DNA of 57,006 nucleotides. It comes from JANQEA01 sp964530075. Its GTDB lineage: Bacteria; Bipolaricaulota; Bipolaricaulia; UBA7950; UBA9294. Positions 32,320 to 40,615 of this stretch are shown here, in pieces. The stretch lies in assembly GCA_964530075.1 (NCBI GenBank), contig CAZGXU010000008.1, positions 1 through 57,006 of the forward strand. Reading direction: 5' to 3'. The translations under genes were made by a program, and so were the position numbers. Below the pieces are notes generated by a model. The model was not told where the DNA came from. It was given only the letters and a program-made list of their open reading frames with translations, and searched no databases. Position 1 is the stretch's first letter. Each line of letters opens with the position of its first letter.

Positions 32320-33808
32320 CGCTTCGTCCGTGCCGGTGGCGGTCCATAAGTTTGGAGGGACATCGCTCGCCGACGCCGAATGCTTCGCGCGGGTGGCGGA
32401 CATCATCCTCCGGCAGGGCGGGTTGCCCGTCCGTCTCGTCGTCGTCGTTTCGGCGATGAGCGGGGTCACCGATGGGCTGATTCGCGGGGCCCGCCTCGCC
32501 GTCGCCGGGGATCGAGCCGGGCCGGAGCGGATCCTGCGCGACCTCGAGAAGCGGCACGACCGCGTGGCGAAGGAGCTCCTCGTGGCGTCGGATCGGGCGG
32601 CGTTCGGAGCGCATCTCCGGGAGCGCCTGTCGATGCTCGGCCGCCTCTACGACAGCCTGTCGGTCGTCGGTGAGCTGACGCCGCGGAGCGGCGACACGGT
32701 GATGGGCTTCGGCGAGCAGCTGTCGGCCGTTCTCCTCGCCGCGATTCTGCGCGCGCGCGGCCTCTCCGCGGCCCCTCTCAACGCGACGACGGTGATCGTC
32801 ACAGACGATCGATTCGGCGCCGCCACTCCGAGGATGGGCCCGACGCGCGAACGGGTCCGGCAGCGGATCGCCCCCCTCCTCGATGAGGGGACGATCCCGG
32901 TGATCACGGGGTATATCGCAGCGACCGAGGCCGGGATCCCGACGACGCTCGGTCGAAGCGGAAGCGATCGGAGCGCGGCGATCGTCGCCGCCGGGCTCGA
33001 CGCCGACGAGGTCTGGATATGGACCGATGTCGACGGGATCCTCACCGCCGACCCCCACATCGTTGCCGGAGCAAGGACGCTGGGGGAGCTTTCCTACGAG
33101 GAGGCCGCGAACCTCGCTCGGTTCGGCGCCGAGGTCCTCCACCCGCGGACCCTCGAGTCGGTCATCGCCGGACGGATCCCGTTGCGGATCGTGAACAGCT
33201 TCCGGCCGGGGCATCCGGGGACGCGGATCGTCCCCGAACCGGACCCCGGACGACGGGTCACGCCGGCGATCGTCTCCGCGAACGGGATGCGTCTGCTGGC
33301 CGTCGGGGGGTGCGACGAAGCGGGCAGGCTTCTCGCCGCGGCCCGAACGTTGCAACGGCTGTCGGAGGCGGGGATCGACGTGCGCATGTTCTCCCAGTCG
33401 TTGGCCGATTCAAGCCTCGGCTTCGTCATCCGCGAACAGGATCGCGATCACGTCGTCTCGCTGTTGCGTCGACCATCGCCCGCCGGGGACGTCGAGAACG
33501 CGGCCTGCGCGCTGCGGGCCGAGGAGGAGGTGGCGATCGTGTCGGTCATCGGCGACCCCGGAAGCGACGGACGCGAGATCGCCTCGCGCGCCTTCGCCGC
33601 GCTGGGGAAGCACGCCGTCCGCGTCATCGCGGTGACCCAAGCGGTGACCGGGGACAGCGTCTCGTTCTGCATTCCCGCCCGCCGCGTCGTCGACACGGTC
33701 CGGTTTCTGCACCGCGAGCTCGGGCTTGAGGTCGAGGGGTCCGCGGCCGGCGTCGTGCGATCGCCGAGCCCCGAAGGTCGAGCGGCGGACCGGGGGGGCA
33801 CGGGATGA
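32306..33808 (+). CDS. lysC: Aspartokinase
   Basis: A 500-residue monofunctional aspartate kinase, the first step of the aspartate family. VHKFGGTSLADAECF is the N-terminal kinase signature and VVVSAMSGVTD follows. GFGEQLSAVLLAA, LGRSGSDRSAAIVAAGL and IWTDVDGILTADPHI complete the amino-acid kinase fold. Two ACT domains at about 330-400 and 405-470 (including GIDVRMFSQSLADSSLGFVI and HAVRVIAVTQAVTGDSVSFCI) imply feedback control by lysine or threonine. It starts with GTG inside the previous gene. No homoserine dehydrogenase domain is fused. Confidence 0.93.
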   Translation: MTGRSASSVPVAVHKFGGTSLADAECFARVADIILRQGGLPVRLVVVVSAMSGVTDGLIRGARLAVAGDRAGPERILRDLEKRHDRVAKELLVASDRAAFGAHLRERLSMLGRLYDSLSVVGELTPRSGDTVMGFGEQLSAVLLAAILRARGLSAAPLNATTVIVTDDRFGAATPRMGPTRERVRQRIAPLLDEGTIPVITGYIAATEAGIPTTLGRSGSDRSAAIVAAGLDADEVWIWTDVDGILTADPHIVAGARTLGELSYEEAANLARFGAEVLHPRTLESVIAGRIPLRIVNSFRPGHPGTRIVPEPDPGRRVTPAIVSANGMRLLAVGGCDEAGRLLAAARTLQRLSEAGIDVRMFSQSLADSSLGFVIREQDRDHVVSLLRRPSPAGDVENAACALRAEEEVAIVSVIGDPGSDGREIASRAFAALGKHAVRVIAVTQAVTGDSVSFCIPARRVVDTVRFLHRELGLEVEGSAAGVVRSPSPEGRAADRGGTG

Positions 33809-34872
33809 GCCGGACCGGGATTCCGGCGGTCGTCCTCGGGGCGACGGGAACGGTCGGACAGCGGCTCGTCTGTCTTCTCGTTGCGCACCCGTGGTTCGAG
33901 CTCGTCGCGGTGGCGGCATCGGAGAAGAAGGCCGGCCGGCGCTACGCCGACGCCTGCCGCTGGATGCTCCCGGGCGAACCGCCCGCACGGGCGGCCGACA
34001 GGAGGGTCGACCGACTCGACCCGGACGCGATCGCGTGTGATCGGCCGGCGGTCGCCTTCTCGGCCCTCCCGGCCGATATCGCGCGAGGGGTCGAACCGCG
34101 GTTCGCCGAAGCCGGCTACGCCGTCTGTTCCAACGCCTCGGCCTTCCGCGGCGAGCCGGACGTTCCGTTGGTGATTCCCGAGGTGAACCCCGATCACCTC
34201 GTGCTGCTCGAACGACAGCGGGCCGGCCGAGGATGGAGCGGTTTCATCGTCACCAACCCGAACTGCTCGACGACGGGGATCGTCCTCGCGGCGAAGGCGC
34301 TCGACGAGGCCTTCGATCTTCGGCGTGTCTCGGTCACGACGCTGCAGGCGGTCTCGGGCGCCGGCTATCCCGGCGTCCCGTCCCTCGACGTCCTTGGGAA
34401 CGTGATCCCGTGGATCCCCGGCGAGGAGGAGAAGATCGAGCGCGAGACGAGACGCCTCCTCGGGCGGGTCGAGGATCGGGGTCGGATCGAAGCCGACGTG
34501 GCGGTCAGCGCTCAGGTCAACCGGATCCCGGTCGTCGACGGGCACAGCTTCTGCCTGTCGCTCGGATTCGACACGTCTCCCAGCCCGGACGCAGCGGCCG
34601 ACGCCCTCCGCAGGTTTCGCGGCGACGCGACCGTCCGCGGGCTCCCGAGCGCGCCGGATCGTCCGGTCCGAGTGACGGCCGCGACCGACCGTCCGCAACC
34701 GCGCCTCGACCTCTCCGACGGTGATGGGATGTCGATCATCGTGGGCCGAATCCGCCCCTGCCCGGTCCTCGATCTGCGGATGGTCGGCCTGGTGCACAAC
34801 ACGCTCCGCGGCGCGGCCGGGGGAGCGCTCCTCAACGCCGAGCTCCTCGTCGCCGAGGGGTGGATCGGATGA
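33805..34872 (+). CDS. asd: Aspartate-semialdehyde dehydrogenase, archaeal/fungal type
   Basis: A 355-residue NADPH enzyme. VVLGATGTVGQRLV is the nucleotide loop and FSALPADIARGVE the phosphate region. The catalytic cysteine is in FIVTNPNCSTTGIVLAAKAL (about residue 151). SVTTLQAVSGAGYPGVPSLDVLGNVIPWIPGEEEKIERET is the archaeal/fungal form, distinct from the proteobacterial one. The catalytic His is in RIPVVDGHSFCLS. ATGA overlaps join it to aspartokinase upstream and the HAD-like gene downstream. Confidence 0.93.
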   Translation: MSRTGIPAVVLGATGTVGQRLVCLLVAHPWFELVAVAASEKKAGRRYADACRWMLPGEPPARAADRRVDRLDPDAIACDRPAVAFSALPADIARGVEPRFAEAGYAVCSNASAFRGEPDVPLVIPEVNPDHLVLLERQRAGRGWSGFIVTNPNCSTTGIVLAAKALDEAFDLRRVSVTTLQAVSGAGYPGVPSLDVLGNVIPWIPGEEEKIERETRRLLGRVEDRGRIEADVAVSAQVNRIPVVDGHSFCLSLGFDTSPSPDAAADALRRFRGDATVRGLPSAPDRPVRVTAATDRPQPRLDLSDGDGMSIIVGRIRPCPVLDLRMVGLVHNTLRGAAGGALLNAELLVAEGWIG

Positions 34873-36008
34873 GCGGGCCGCTGCGCACGACGCTCGCCGA
34901 GTTTCTCGGCGATGCGATCGTCTACCGCAGCCTCGCGCCGCTCGATCCGCGCCTTCCGCGGTACGACGAGCTGGCCCCGAGCGTCGGGCTGCCCCCCGAG
35001 GTCGCCCCGCGGAAGTGCCAACCGGGGTACGCGCGAGCGGTCGCCGGTCTTCTTCGCGCGGCGGCCGGACGGCGCGGCGCGAACGGCACGATCGAGAGGG
35101 TCCTGTTCGTGGGCGATACGCGGGAGAACGACGCGATCGCCTTCGGTCGGATCTGCCACGAAGGTGGCTGGCCCGGGATCGGGTTCATCGGTCTGGACGC
35201 ACCGGTCGTGCCCGCGTCCTGGGACGTGGTCGGAGACGGGGCTCGGATCCTCCTGTTCGCGTCGCGGTGGCGGTTGCTCGACGAGGTGGACGCGTTCTGC
35301 CGGGACCGGGGGTTCCCGATCGACGAGCGGACGGCGGCGATCGTCGACATCGACAAGACCGCGATCGGGGCCCGCGGCCGCAACGACGGGGCGATCGATC
35401 GGGCGCGGATCGACGCGGTGGAGCGGACGCTCGGCGAGCTTCTCGGAGCGGCGCCGCCCTGGGACGGATGCCGCCTGCTTTACGATCGGCTCAACCGGTC
35501 CGCCCTCCATCGTCTGACGGCCGACAATCAAGACGTCGTCGCCTACCTCTGCTTGGCGATCGAGGGCGGCCTCATTCCCGGCGGCGGCCTTCTCGGTGAC
35601 GGTGCGGCGGACCGCGCGGTCGATCTCAATGAGCTACTCGATGCGGCCGACCGGCGGGCCGACCGGCTCCCGATCGCCGCTCTCGACGTGCATCGCCGGT
35701 TCCGAGGCGGGATTCGACGCGGCGCTCCGCCCGAGTTCGACGCGTTCCGCCGGAACGAATACGTGTCGACGGTTCGCCGGATGGGCCTCCTCGCTGACGG
35801 CGCGCCCCGCGATCAGTGGTTGGCGGAAGGGATCGCGATCACCGGGGAGGTCCGCAACGCTGTGCTTCGCTGGCGCGAACGGGGCGCTCTTGTGTTCGGC
35901 CTGTCGGACAAGCCGGACGCGGGGACCCGACCGACCGAACCCCTGGCCGCTGCCGGATATCTGCCGCTACATCGGACCGAGGCGCAGGTGATCAGTGGAG
36001 AGGAGTGA
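34869..36008 (+). CDS. HAD-like protein with circularly permuted motif order
   Basis: A 379-residue cytoplasmic protein, translationally coupled to asd (ATGA). I do not recognise the family as a whole. A HAD motif IV-like block, RVLFVGDTRENDAIAFGRI, lies at residues 77-95. A motif I-like DIDKT (DxDxT) is at 160-164, and a motif II-like strand, ALVFGLSDKPD, at 340-350 near the C-terminus. In ordinary HAD enzymes the order is I, II, III, IV, so here IV precedes I, as if permuted. About 175 mostly helical residues between I and II could be a cap. Its place in the operon suggests a phosphatase or phosphotransferase on an aspartate-family or homoserine intermediate; that is inference. Confidence 0.6.
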   Translation: MSGPLRTTLAEFLGDAIVYRSLAPLDPRLPRYDELAPSVGLPPEVAPRKCQPGYARAVAGLLRAAAGRRGANGTIERVLFVGDTRENDAIAFGRICHEGGWPGIGFIGLDAPVVPASWDVVGDGARILLFASRWRLLDEVDAFCRDRGFPIDERTAAIVDIDKTAIGARGRNDGAIDRARIDAVERTLGELLGAAPPWDGCRLLYDRLNRSALHRLTADNQDVVAYLCLAIEGGLIPGGGLLGDGAADRAVDLNELLDAADRRADRLPIAALDVHRRFRGGIRRGAPPEFDAFRRNEYVSTVRRMGLLADGAPRDQWLAEGIAITGEVRNAVLRWRERGALVFGLSDKPDAGTRPTEPLAAAGYLPLHRTEAQVISGEE

Positions 36009-36035
36009 CGGGATCGACCCGGTCTCCGCGACCGC

Positions 36036-38258
36036 TTACGCCTGTTGCCGGCGGATCAGCAGCACGTCGGACATCGCCGCGGCGTCGACGGTGACCGCGT
36101 CCCCCTCGGAGACCGCCCCGGCGACGATCTCGCTCGCGAGAGGGTTCTCGACGAGGCGCTTCATCGCCCGGGCCAGAGGCCGGGCGCCGTAGTGCGGGTC
36201 GTACCCCTTCTTGGCGAGGACGCGCTTCGCCTCCTCGGTCAAGGTCAGCCGGATCCGCTGGTCCGCCAGGCGTTCGTTCAGATCGGCCACCTTGAGGTCG
36301 ACGATCCGCTCGATCGCCCCTTCGGAGAGCGGATGAAAGATGATCGTCTCGTCGATCCGGTTCAGGAACTCGGGGCGGAACGCCTTCCGAAGCTCCTCGC
36401 GGACCCGTCCGTGGATCGTCTCCTCGCTCGCGTCGGTCAGGAAGTGCTCGCTCCCCGCGTTCGAGGTCATGATCAGGATCGTGTGCCGGAAGTCGACCGT
36501 CCGGCCGTGCCCGTCGGTCAGCCGCCCCTCGTCGAGGAGCTGCAGCAGCAGGTTCATCACCTGAGGGTGCGCCTTCTCGATCTCGTCGAAGAGGACGACC
36601 TGGTACGGCCGCCGGCGGACGGCCTCGGTCAGCTGCCCGCCCTCCTCGTAGCCGACGTAGCCGGGCGGGGATCCGATCAGACGGGCGACGGCGTGCCGCT
36701 CCATGTACTCCGACATGTCGATCCGGAGCAGCGCGGCGTCGCTTCCGAACAGAAACGCGGCGAGCGTCTTGGCAAGCTCGGTCTTTCCGACGCCGGTCGG
36801 GCCGAGGAAGAGAAAGGTTCCGATCGGTCGCCGCGGGTCGGACAGCCCGGCGCGCGAGTGGCGGACCGCCTCGGCGACGGCGCGGACGGCCTCGTCCTGA
36901 TCGATCACGCGGGCGTGGAGGGCCTCCTCCATGCTCGCCAGGCGCGCCCGTTCCTCCTCGAGCATCCGCTCGGCCGGGATTCCGGTCCACTGGGAGACGA
37001 GGGCCGCGATCTCCGCCTCGGTCACCGTGTCGCCGGTCCCGTCGACGCGGAGGCGGCTGGCCGCTTCGTCGACGAGGTCGATCGCCTTGTCCGGGAGGAA
37101 CCGGTCGGAGAGGTAGCGCTCGGAGAGGCGGGCCGCAGCGCTGAGCGCCTCGTCGGTGATCTCGATCCGGTGATGCTCGGTCAGCTTCTCGCGCAATCCT
37201 TTGAGGATGGCGATCGTCTCCTCGATCGTCGGCTCGCGGACGACGATCCGCTGGAAGCGCCGCTCGAACGCGGAGTCCTTCTCGATCCGCTCGCGGTACT
37301 CGTCGAGGGTCGTCGCTCCGATCACCTGGAACTTGCCGCGCGAGAGCGGCTCCTTCAGCATGTTCGAGGCGTCGATCGCCCCCTCGGCCGCCCCGGCGCC
37401 GACGAGGGTGTGCAGCTCGTCGACGAACAGGATCGTCTTCCCGGCCTGGGCTTCGGTTTCCCGGATCACCGCCTTCAGACGGTCCTCGAACTCTCCGCGG
37501 AACTTCGACCCGGCGACCATCGACGCGATGTCGAGGGCGACGATCTCCTTCCCCTTGAGGGTCTCCGCGACGTCGCCGTCGACGATCCGTTGGGCGAGCC
37601 CCTCGGCGATTGCCGTCTTCCCGACGCCCGGTTCGCCGATCAGCACCGGGTTGTTCTTCCGACGGCGGGAGAGGATCTGTTCCATCCGGCGGATCTCCTC
37701 GTCGCGACCGATCACCGGATCGAGCTCCCCGCGCTTCGCCATCTCGGTCAGGTTTCGCGAGTACTTCTTCAGGATCTGGTATCGCTCCTCCCCCTCGCGG
37801 TCGGTGAGGCGTTGCTCGCCGCGCACGTCGCGGAGCGACGAGTAGATCGCCTCCGGGGTGATCTGGTGACGCCCGAGGATCCTCCGGATCTGGGGGTCGG
37901 TCGTCCGGCTGATGGCGAGGAGGAGGTGATCGGTCCCGATGTAGTCGTCGTGGAGCCGATCGGCCTCCATCTGCGCCGCCTGGACGGCGGTGTCGAGGCG
38001 CGGCGTGATGTAGATCTGTCCGCCAATCTGTCCGGCGACGGACGGCTTGCTCTTGAGAAGGACGTCGAGGTCCTTCGCCAGCGCGTCGAGGTTGATCCCC
38101 ATCGTCTGGAGGATCTCGCGGCCGATCCCCTCCTTGCCGACGAGGACCATCGCGATGTGCTCGACATCGAGCTGGTTGTGCTTGTAGCGGGTCAGCAGGT
38201 CCTGCGCCTCGCGGAACAGCTCCTGCGCCCCCGCGGTCATCTTGTCGAATCGAATCAT
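36036..38258 (-). CDS. Clp/Hsp100 AAA+ ATPase without M domain or ClpP loop
   Basis: A 740-residue two-AAA ATPase. A Clp N-domain (1-145) is followed by AAA-1 with Walker A GEPGVGKT and Walker B ILFVDELHTLVGAG. AAA-2 has GPTGVGKTELAK, VLFDEIEKAHPQV and GARPLARAM. Between AAA-1 and AAA-2 the chain goes from DEAASRLRVDGTGDTVTEAEI straight to ALVSQWTGIPAERM, so the coiled-coil M domain of ClpB, and even the short one of ClpC, is missing. After MTSNAGSEHF there is no IGF/IGL/VGF tripeptide for ClpP docking. It thus fits neither a standard ClpB nor ClpA/ClpC. The ATG follows AGGAGAA. Confidence 0.9.
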   Translation of the reverse strand: MIRFDKMTAGAQELFREAQDLLTRYKHNQLDVEHIAMVLVGKEGIGREILQTMGINLDALAKDLDVLLKSKPSVAGQIGGQIYITPRLDTAVQAAQMEADRLHDDYIGTDHLLLAISRTTDPQIRRILGRHQITPEAIYSSLRDVRGEQRLTDREGEERYQILKKYSRNLTEMAKRGELDPVIGRDEEIRRMEQILSRRRKNNPVLIGEPGVGKTAIAEGLAQRIVDGDVAETLKGKEIVALDIASMVAGSKFRGEFEDRLKAVIRETEAQAGKTILFVDELHTLVGAGAAEGAIDASNMLKEPLSRGKFQVIGATTLDEYRERIEKDSAFERRFQRIVVREPTIEETIAILKGLREKLTEHHRIEITDEALSAAARLSERYLSDRFLPDKAIDLVDEAASRLRVDGTGDTVTEAEIAALVSQWTGIPAERMLEEERARLASMEEALHARVIDQDEAVRAVAEAVRHSRAGLSDPRRPIGTFLFLGPTGVGKTELAKTLAAFLFGSDAALLRIDMSEYMERHAVARLIGSPPGYVGYEEGGQLTEAVRRRPYQVVLFDEIEKAHPQVMNLLLQLLDEGRLTDGHGRTVDFRHTILIMTSNAGSEHFLTDASEETIHGRVREELRKAFRPEFLNRIDETIIFHPLSEGAIERIVDLKVADLNERLADQRIRLTLTEEAKRVLAKKGYDPHYGARPLARAMKRLVENPLASEIVAGAVSEGDAVTVDAAAMSDVLLIRRQQA

Positions 38259-38273
38259 GGGATTCTCCTGATT

Positions 38274-38300
38274 CTGGCAGTCAACCTATGAGACTGCTAA
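38274..38300. promoter_or_regulatory. CIRCE-like operator before the Clp gene
   Basis: On the minus strand TTAGCAGTC-N9-GACTGCCAG follows the CIRCE plan (TTAGCACTC-N9-GAGTGCTAA). The inner six bases of each arm are perfectly complementary, with a compensating C-to-G change in both. It covers the predicted transcription start, where HrcA sites usually lie. HrcA itself is not in the window. Confidence 0.65.
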
Positions 38301-38303
38301 TGT

Positions 38304-38332
38304 AGTGTAGGCAGGGAGCTGAAGGAAGTCAA
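38304..38332 (-). promoter_or_regulatory. Sigma-70-type promoter of the Clp gene
   Basis: On the minus strand TTGACT (38327-38332), a 17-base spacer and TACACT (38304-38309) place the start near 38297, inside the CIRCE-like site. The leader is then about 38 bases. A housekeeping promoter under a repressor fits HrcA-type heat-shock control. Confidence 0.7.
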
Positions 38333-38356
38333 GCGGTTGGAGCGGTACGTCGCTAG

Positions 38357-38857
38357 CTAAGCGGATTCGAACGTCAGGAGCTCGCGATTCTTGACCACGC
38401 CCGGGAACCGCAGGACGCGGTTGTGCATCACGGCATAGACGCCCGGCTCGACGAGGCGGGCGGCAAGCAGCGCCTCGGTGACATTCTGGATTGCGTCGGT
38501 GTCGCGGAACTCGTAAGGACGCATCGCACCGGTGAGGATCGCCGGAACGCGGAACGGGACCAGCGCCTCGTGCAGGCGCTCGCCGGTGTTGGTCAGGGTA
38601 TCGGTGCCGTGAAGCACGATCACGGCGTCGGCGGACTCCGCGGCCGCCTGGACTTCGGCCAATATGTGATCGCGCTCGGCGTCGGTGATCTGAAGCGAGT
38701 CCTTGAACAGGATCTGCTTCGTCTCGATCACGAGGTCGGGGAGGCGAAAGGTCGCGAGAAGCTTGGGCAAGGTTGTGAGTGCGTGGCGTAGCGAACCATC
38801 GTGCTCATTGAACGTCTTCTCGATCGTGCCGCCCGTCGTCAGCATCGTAATCCGCAT
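38357..38857 (-). CDS. Single-domain asparaginase-like protein
   Basis: A 166-residue protein equivalent to only the N-terminal domain of L-asparaginase (full enzymes have about 330 residues). It contains the first catalytic Thr block MLTTGGTIEKTF and the second block VIVLHGTDTLTNTGE. PAILTGAMRPYEFRDTDAIQNVTEAL and a clean end at ELLTFESA suggest a natural short family rather than a truncation. Activity, if any, would need a dimer to build the site. The start follows GGAGGGATGG. Confidence 0.8.
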   Translation of the reverse strand: MRITMLTTGGTIEKTFNEHDGSLRHALTTLPKLLATFRLPDLVIETKQILFKDSLQITDAERDHILAEVQAAAESADAVIVLHGTDTLTNTGERLHEALVPFRVPAILTGAMRPYEFRDTDAIQNVTEALLAARLVEPGVYAVMHNRVLRFPGVVKNRELLTFESA

Positions 38858-39071
38858 GATTCCATCCCTCCGTGATTGGCAAGCGCTCGGCGTGTGGAGG
38901 CGGAACTCTCGCCCACACCGAGGGAAGTCTCAACGTCTCTCGAGGCCGTAGAAGGGTGAGCAGTAGAGGAGAGAAGACTAACAGAATCGGGCAGAGCCAG
39001 AGGATGGTTTGACGACAAGAAAAGCGATATGATGAGCTACTAACACATAGAGCGAAAGGAGGTGGCAACCA

Positions 39072-39281
39072 ATGAAACGACGAGCGTGGATCGCTGTTGC
39101 ACTCGTTCTTGTGACAACGGCCGTTCTGTGGATAGCCTCGCTCGCAAACTGCATCTACAGTGGCCAGGAATGCTGGAATCCTCCGACGTGCAATGGGCAG
39201 TACCACTATTGTATGGAGGGATACGCTTGCCCGCCGGACTACGACGTCGATTGGGAGAGCTGCGGCTGCTGCGGATACTAG
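39072..39281 (+). CDS. Small secreted or anchored eight-cysteine peptide
   Basis: A 69-residue protein with a basic start and hydrophobic helix (AWIAVALVLVTTAVLWIASL, residues 5-24), then about 42 residues with eight cysteines, ending ESCGCCGY. The helix is either a signal peptide or an anchor. The cysteines imply a disulfide-knotted extracellular peptide or a metal-binding one. The ribosome site GAAAGGAGG before the ATG is excellent. I do not recognise a family. A two-permease ABC exporter follows 225 bases downstream on the same strand. No modification enzyme or leader peptidase is nearby. Confidence 0.7.
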   Translation: MKRRAWIAVALVLVTTAVLWIASLANCIYSGQECWNPPTCNGQYHYCMEGYACPPDYDVDWESCGCCGY

Positions 39282-39328
39282 CGCTGACCGCAGGGTGTGA
39301 AGCGTAACACGAGGGTTGCAGCTTCCGG

Positions 39329-39374
39329 CGAGGCAACCGGGGGCTGCGCTCTCTTCGTCAAACCTGTTGCCTCG
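39329..39374. repeat. Inverted repeat sharing the GAGGCAAC core
   Basis: CGAGGCAAC (39329-39337) and its exact complement GTTGCCTCG (39366-39374) flank 28 bases. The outer half reads GAGGCAACAGG on the minus strand, matching 11 bases of the dispersed repeat at 29872. It lies between the cysteine-rich peptide and the ABC exporter genes. The rest of 39282-39505 shows nothing coding. Confidence 0.45.
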
Positions 39375-39505
39375 TTGCCGTGACAATCCCTACAGTCGTC
39401 GGATGTAAACATTGGAAGCAAGTGGAACGAGCACTATGTGGGTATGACGTAGGATCTCGTGTACGATGCGAGAGGATCATCGTCCCAGGATGAGAAGGGA
39501 GCGGC

Positions 39506-40615
39506 GTGAACCGGATTGAGAGTGGCGGGGCCACACAATCTCCTGTAGGTGTGCCGAACAGACGTGGCACATCTGCGTTTGAGGGGGGTGCGCGTCAATC
39601 CAAGCGATACGTCATCCTTTGCTGGAGTCTTGTGCGGTCTCTCGGTCGAGGGCGCGTTCTGGTCATCCTGATGCTCGTCTTCTTGCTCCTTGGCCCAGCA
39701 GTAGTCATCGTCCGGCACATGGCTGGCTCGATCGATCGCGATCCGCCGCTCTATCTGCACTACGCTCCGGAGGTGCCGGCACTGGCGCAGTACGAACCGT
39801 TCCTGGGCACGAAGCAGTTCCCCATGCTGGTGCCGCCGGATGCTTCCGCCTTCTTCCACAGCGGAGAGTTGGTTGCCGGTTCCAGCCTTGGGCTGAACGG
39901 ACTGGACGAGATCTACCGTGTCCTTCTTCCCCTGTTGATGCTGCTGATCGGAGCGAACGTCCTGCCGCAGACCCGCGTACTGTACGGAACGCTCTTCACG
40001 CTACCGGTGAGGAGGAGCACGCTCTTTCTGCTGCACGCTGCGGCTCTTGCCACGATTTGCGCCCTCCTGCTCGGGCTCGCGTTTGCGCTCAGCGCAGCAG
40101 CTGCGGTCCTGACGAAGGGCTACGATCCGGAGATCCTCAGCCTGCTATTCAACATCCACGTACTGCTCCTGCTCTACGGAGGGGTCTTCGCCTTCCTCGG
40201 ACTGGCACTTGCGGCGATCTCTCGGCAGCGCGGGGTCGCTCTGCTTCTCGGGGTGACGGTGGTCGTCGTCATCATCACGATCCTTCCGAACCTCCGGAAT
40301 ACAATGTACTTCACGTACATCAGCGAACACGAAACCGAGTTTCAGCTTGCCACGCTTCAAGGTCGCCTCCCCGACGATCCGCTATACCAAGTAACACGGG
40401 CGATGACGCTCTCTCCGGGGACGGCCTACACACGCTCGATGTCCATGATGGCCTATGACGTGAAGTTCCCGGAATCGGCGTTCTGCCCGGACTGCAATCC
40501 TTGGGAGACACGATGGGGGTACCTGAACAGGGCGCGGATTGCGCTGGCGGCGATGTCGTTCGGACTGATGGCGCTCGGGGCGGTCGCCTTCTCACGACGG
40601 GAGGCCGCGGGATGA
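39506..40615 (+). CDS. ABC-2 type exporter permease, first
   Basis: A 369-residue membrane protein with an N-terminal helix (VLVILMLVFLLLGPAVVIV, about 51-69) and a large external loop to about residue 130. Clusters of helices then follow (LLPLLMLLIGANVLP, LHAAALATICALLLGLAFAL, VLLLLYGGVFAFLGLALAAI, GVTVVVVIITIL). The pattern with a big loop between helices 1 and 2 is that of ABC-2/NosY-type permeases. The start is GTG after GAAGGGAG. The stop overlaps the next permease start (ATGA). Confidence 0.8.
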   Translation: MNRIESGGATQSPVGVPNRRGTSAFEGGARQSKRYVILCWSLVRSLGRGRVLVILMLVFLLLGPAVVIVRHMAGSIDRDPPLYLHYAPEVPALAQYEPFLGTKQFPMLVPPDASAFFHSGELVAGSSLGLNGLDEIYRVLLPLLMLLIGANVLPQTRVLYGTLFTLPVRRSTLFLLHAAALATICALLLGLAFALSAAAAVLTKGYDPEILSLLFNIHVLLLLYGGVFAFLGLALAAISRQRGVALLLGVTVVVVIITILPNLRNTMYFTYISEHETEFQLATLQGRLPDDPLYQVTRAMTLSPGTAYTRSMSMMAYDVKFPESAFCPDCNPWETRWGYLNRARIALAAMSFGLMALGAVAFSRREAAG

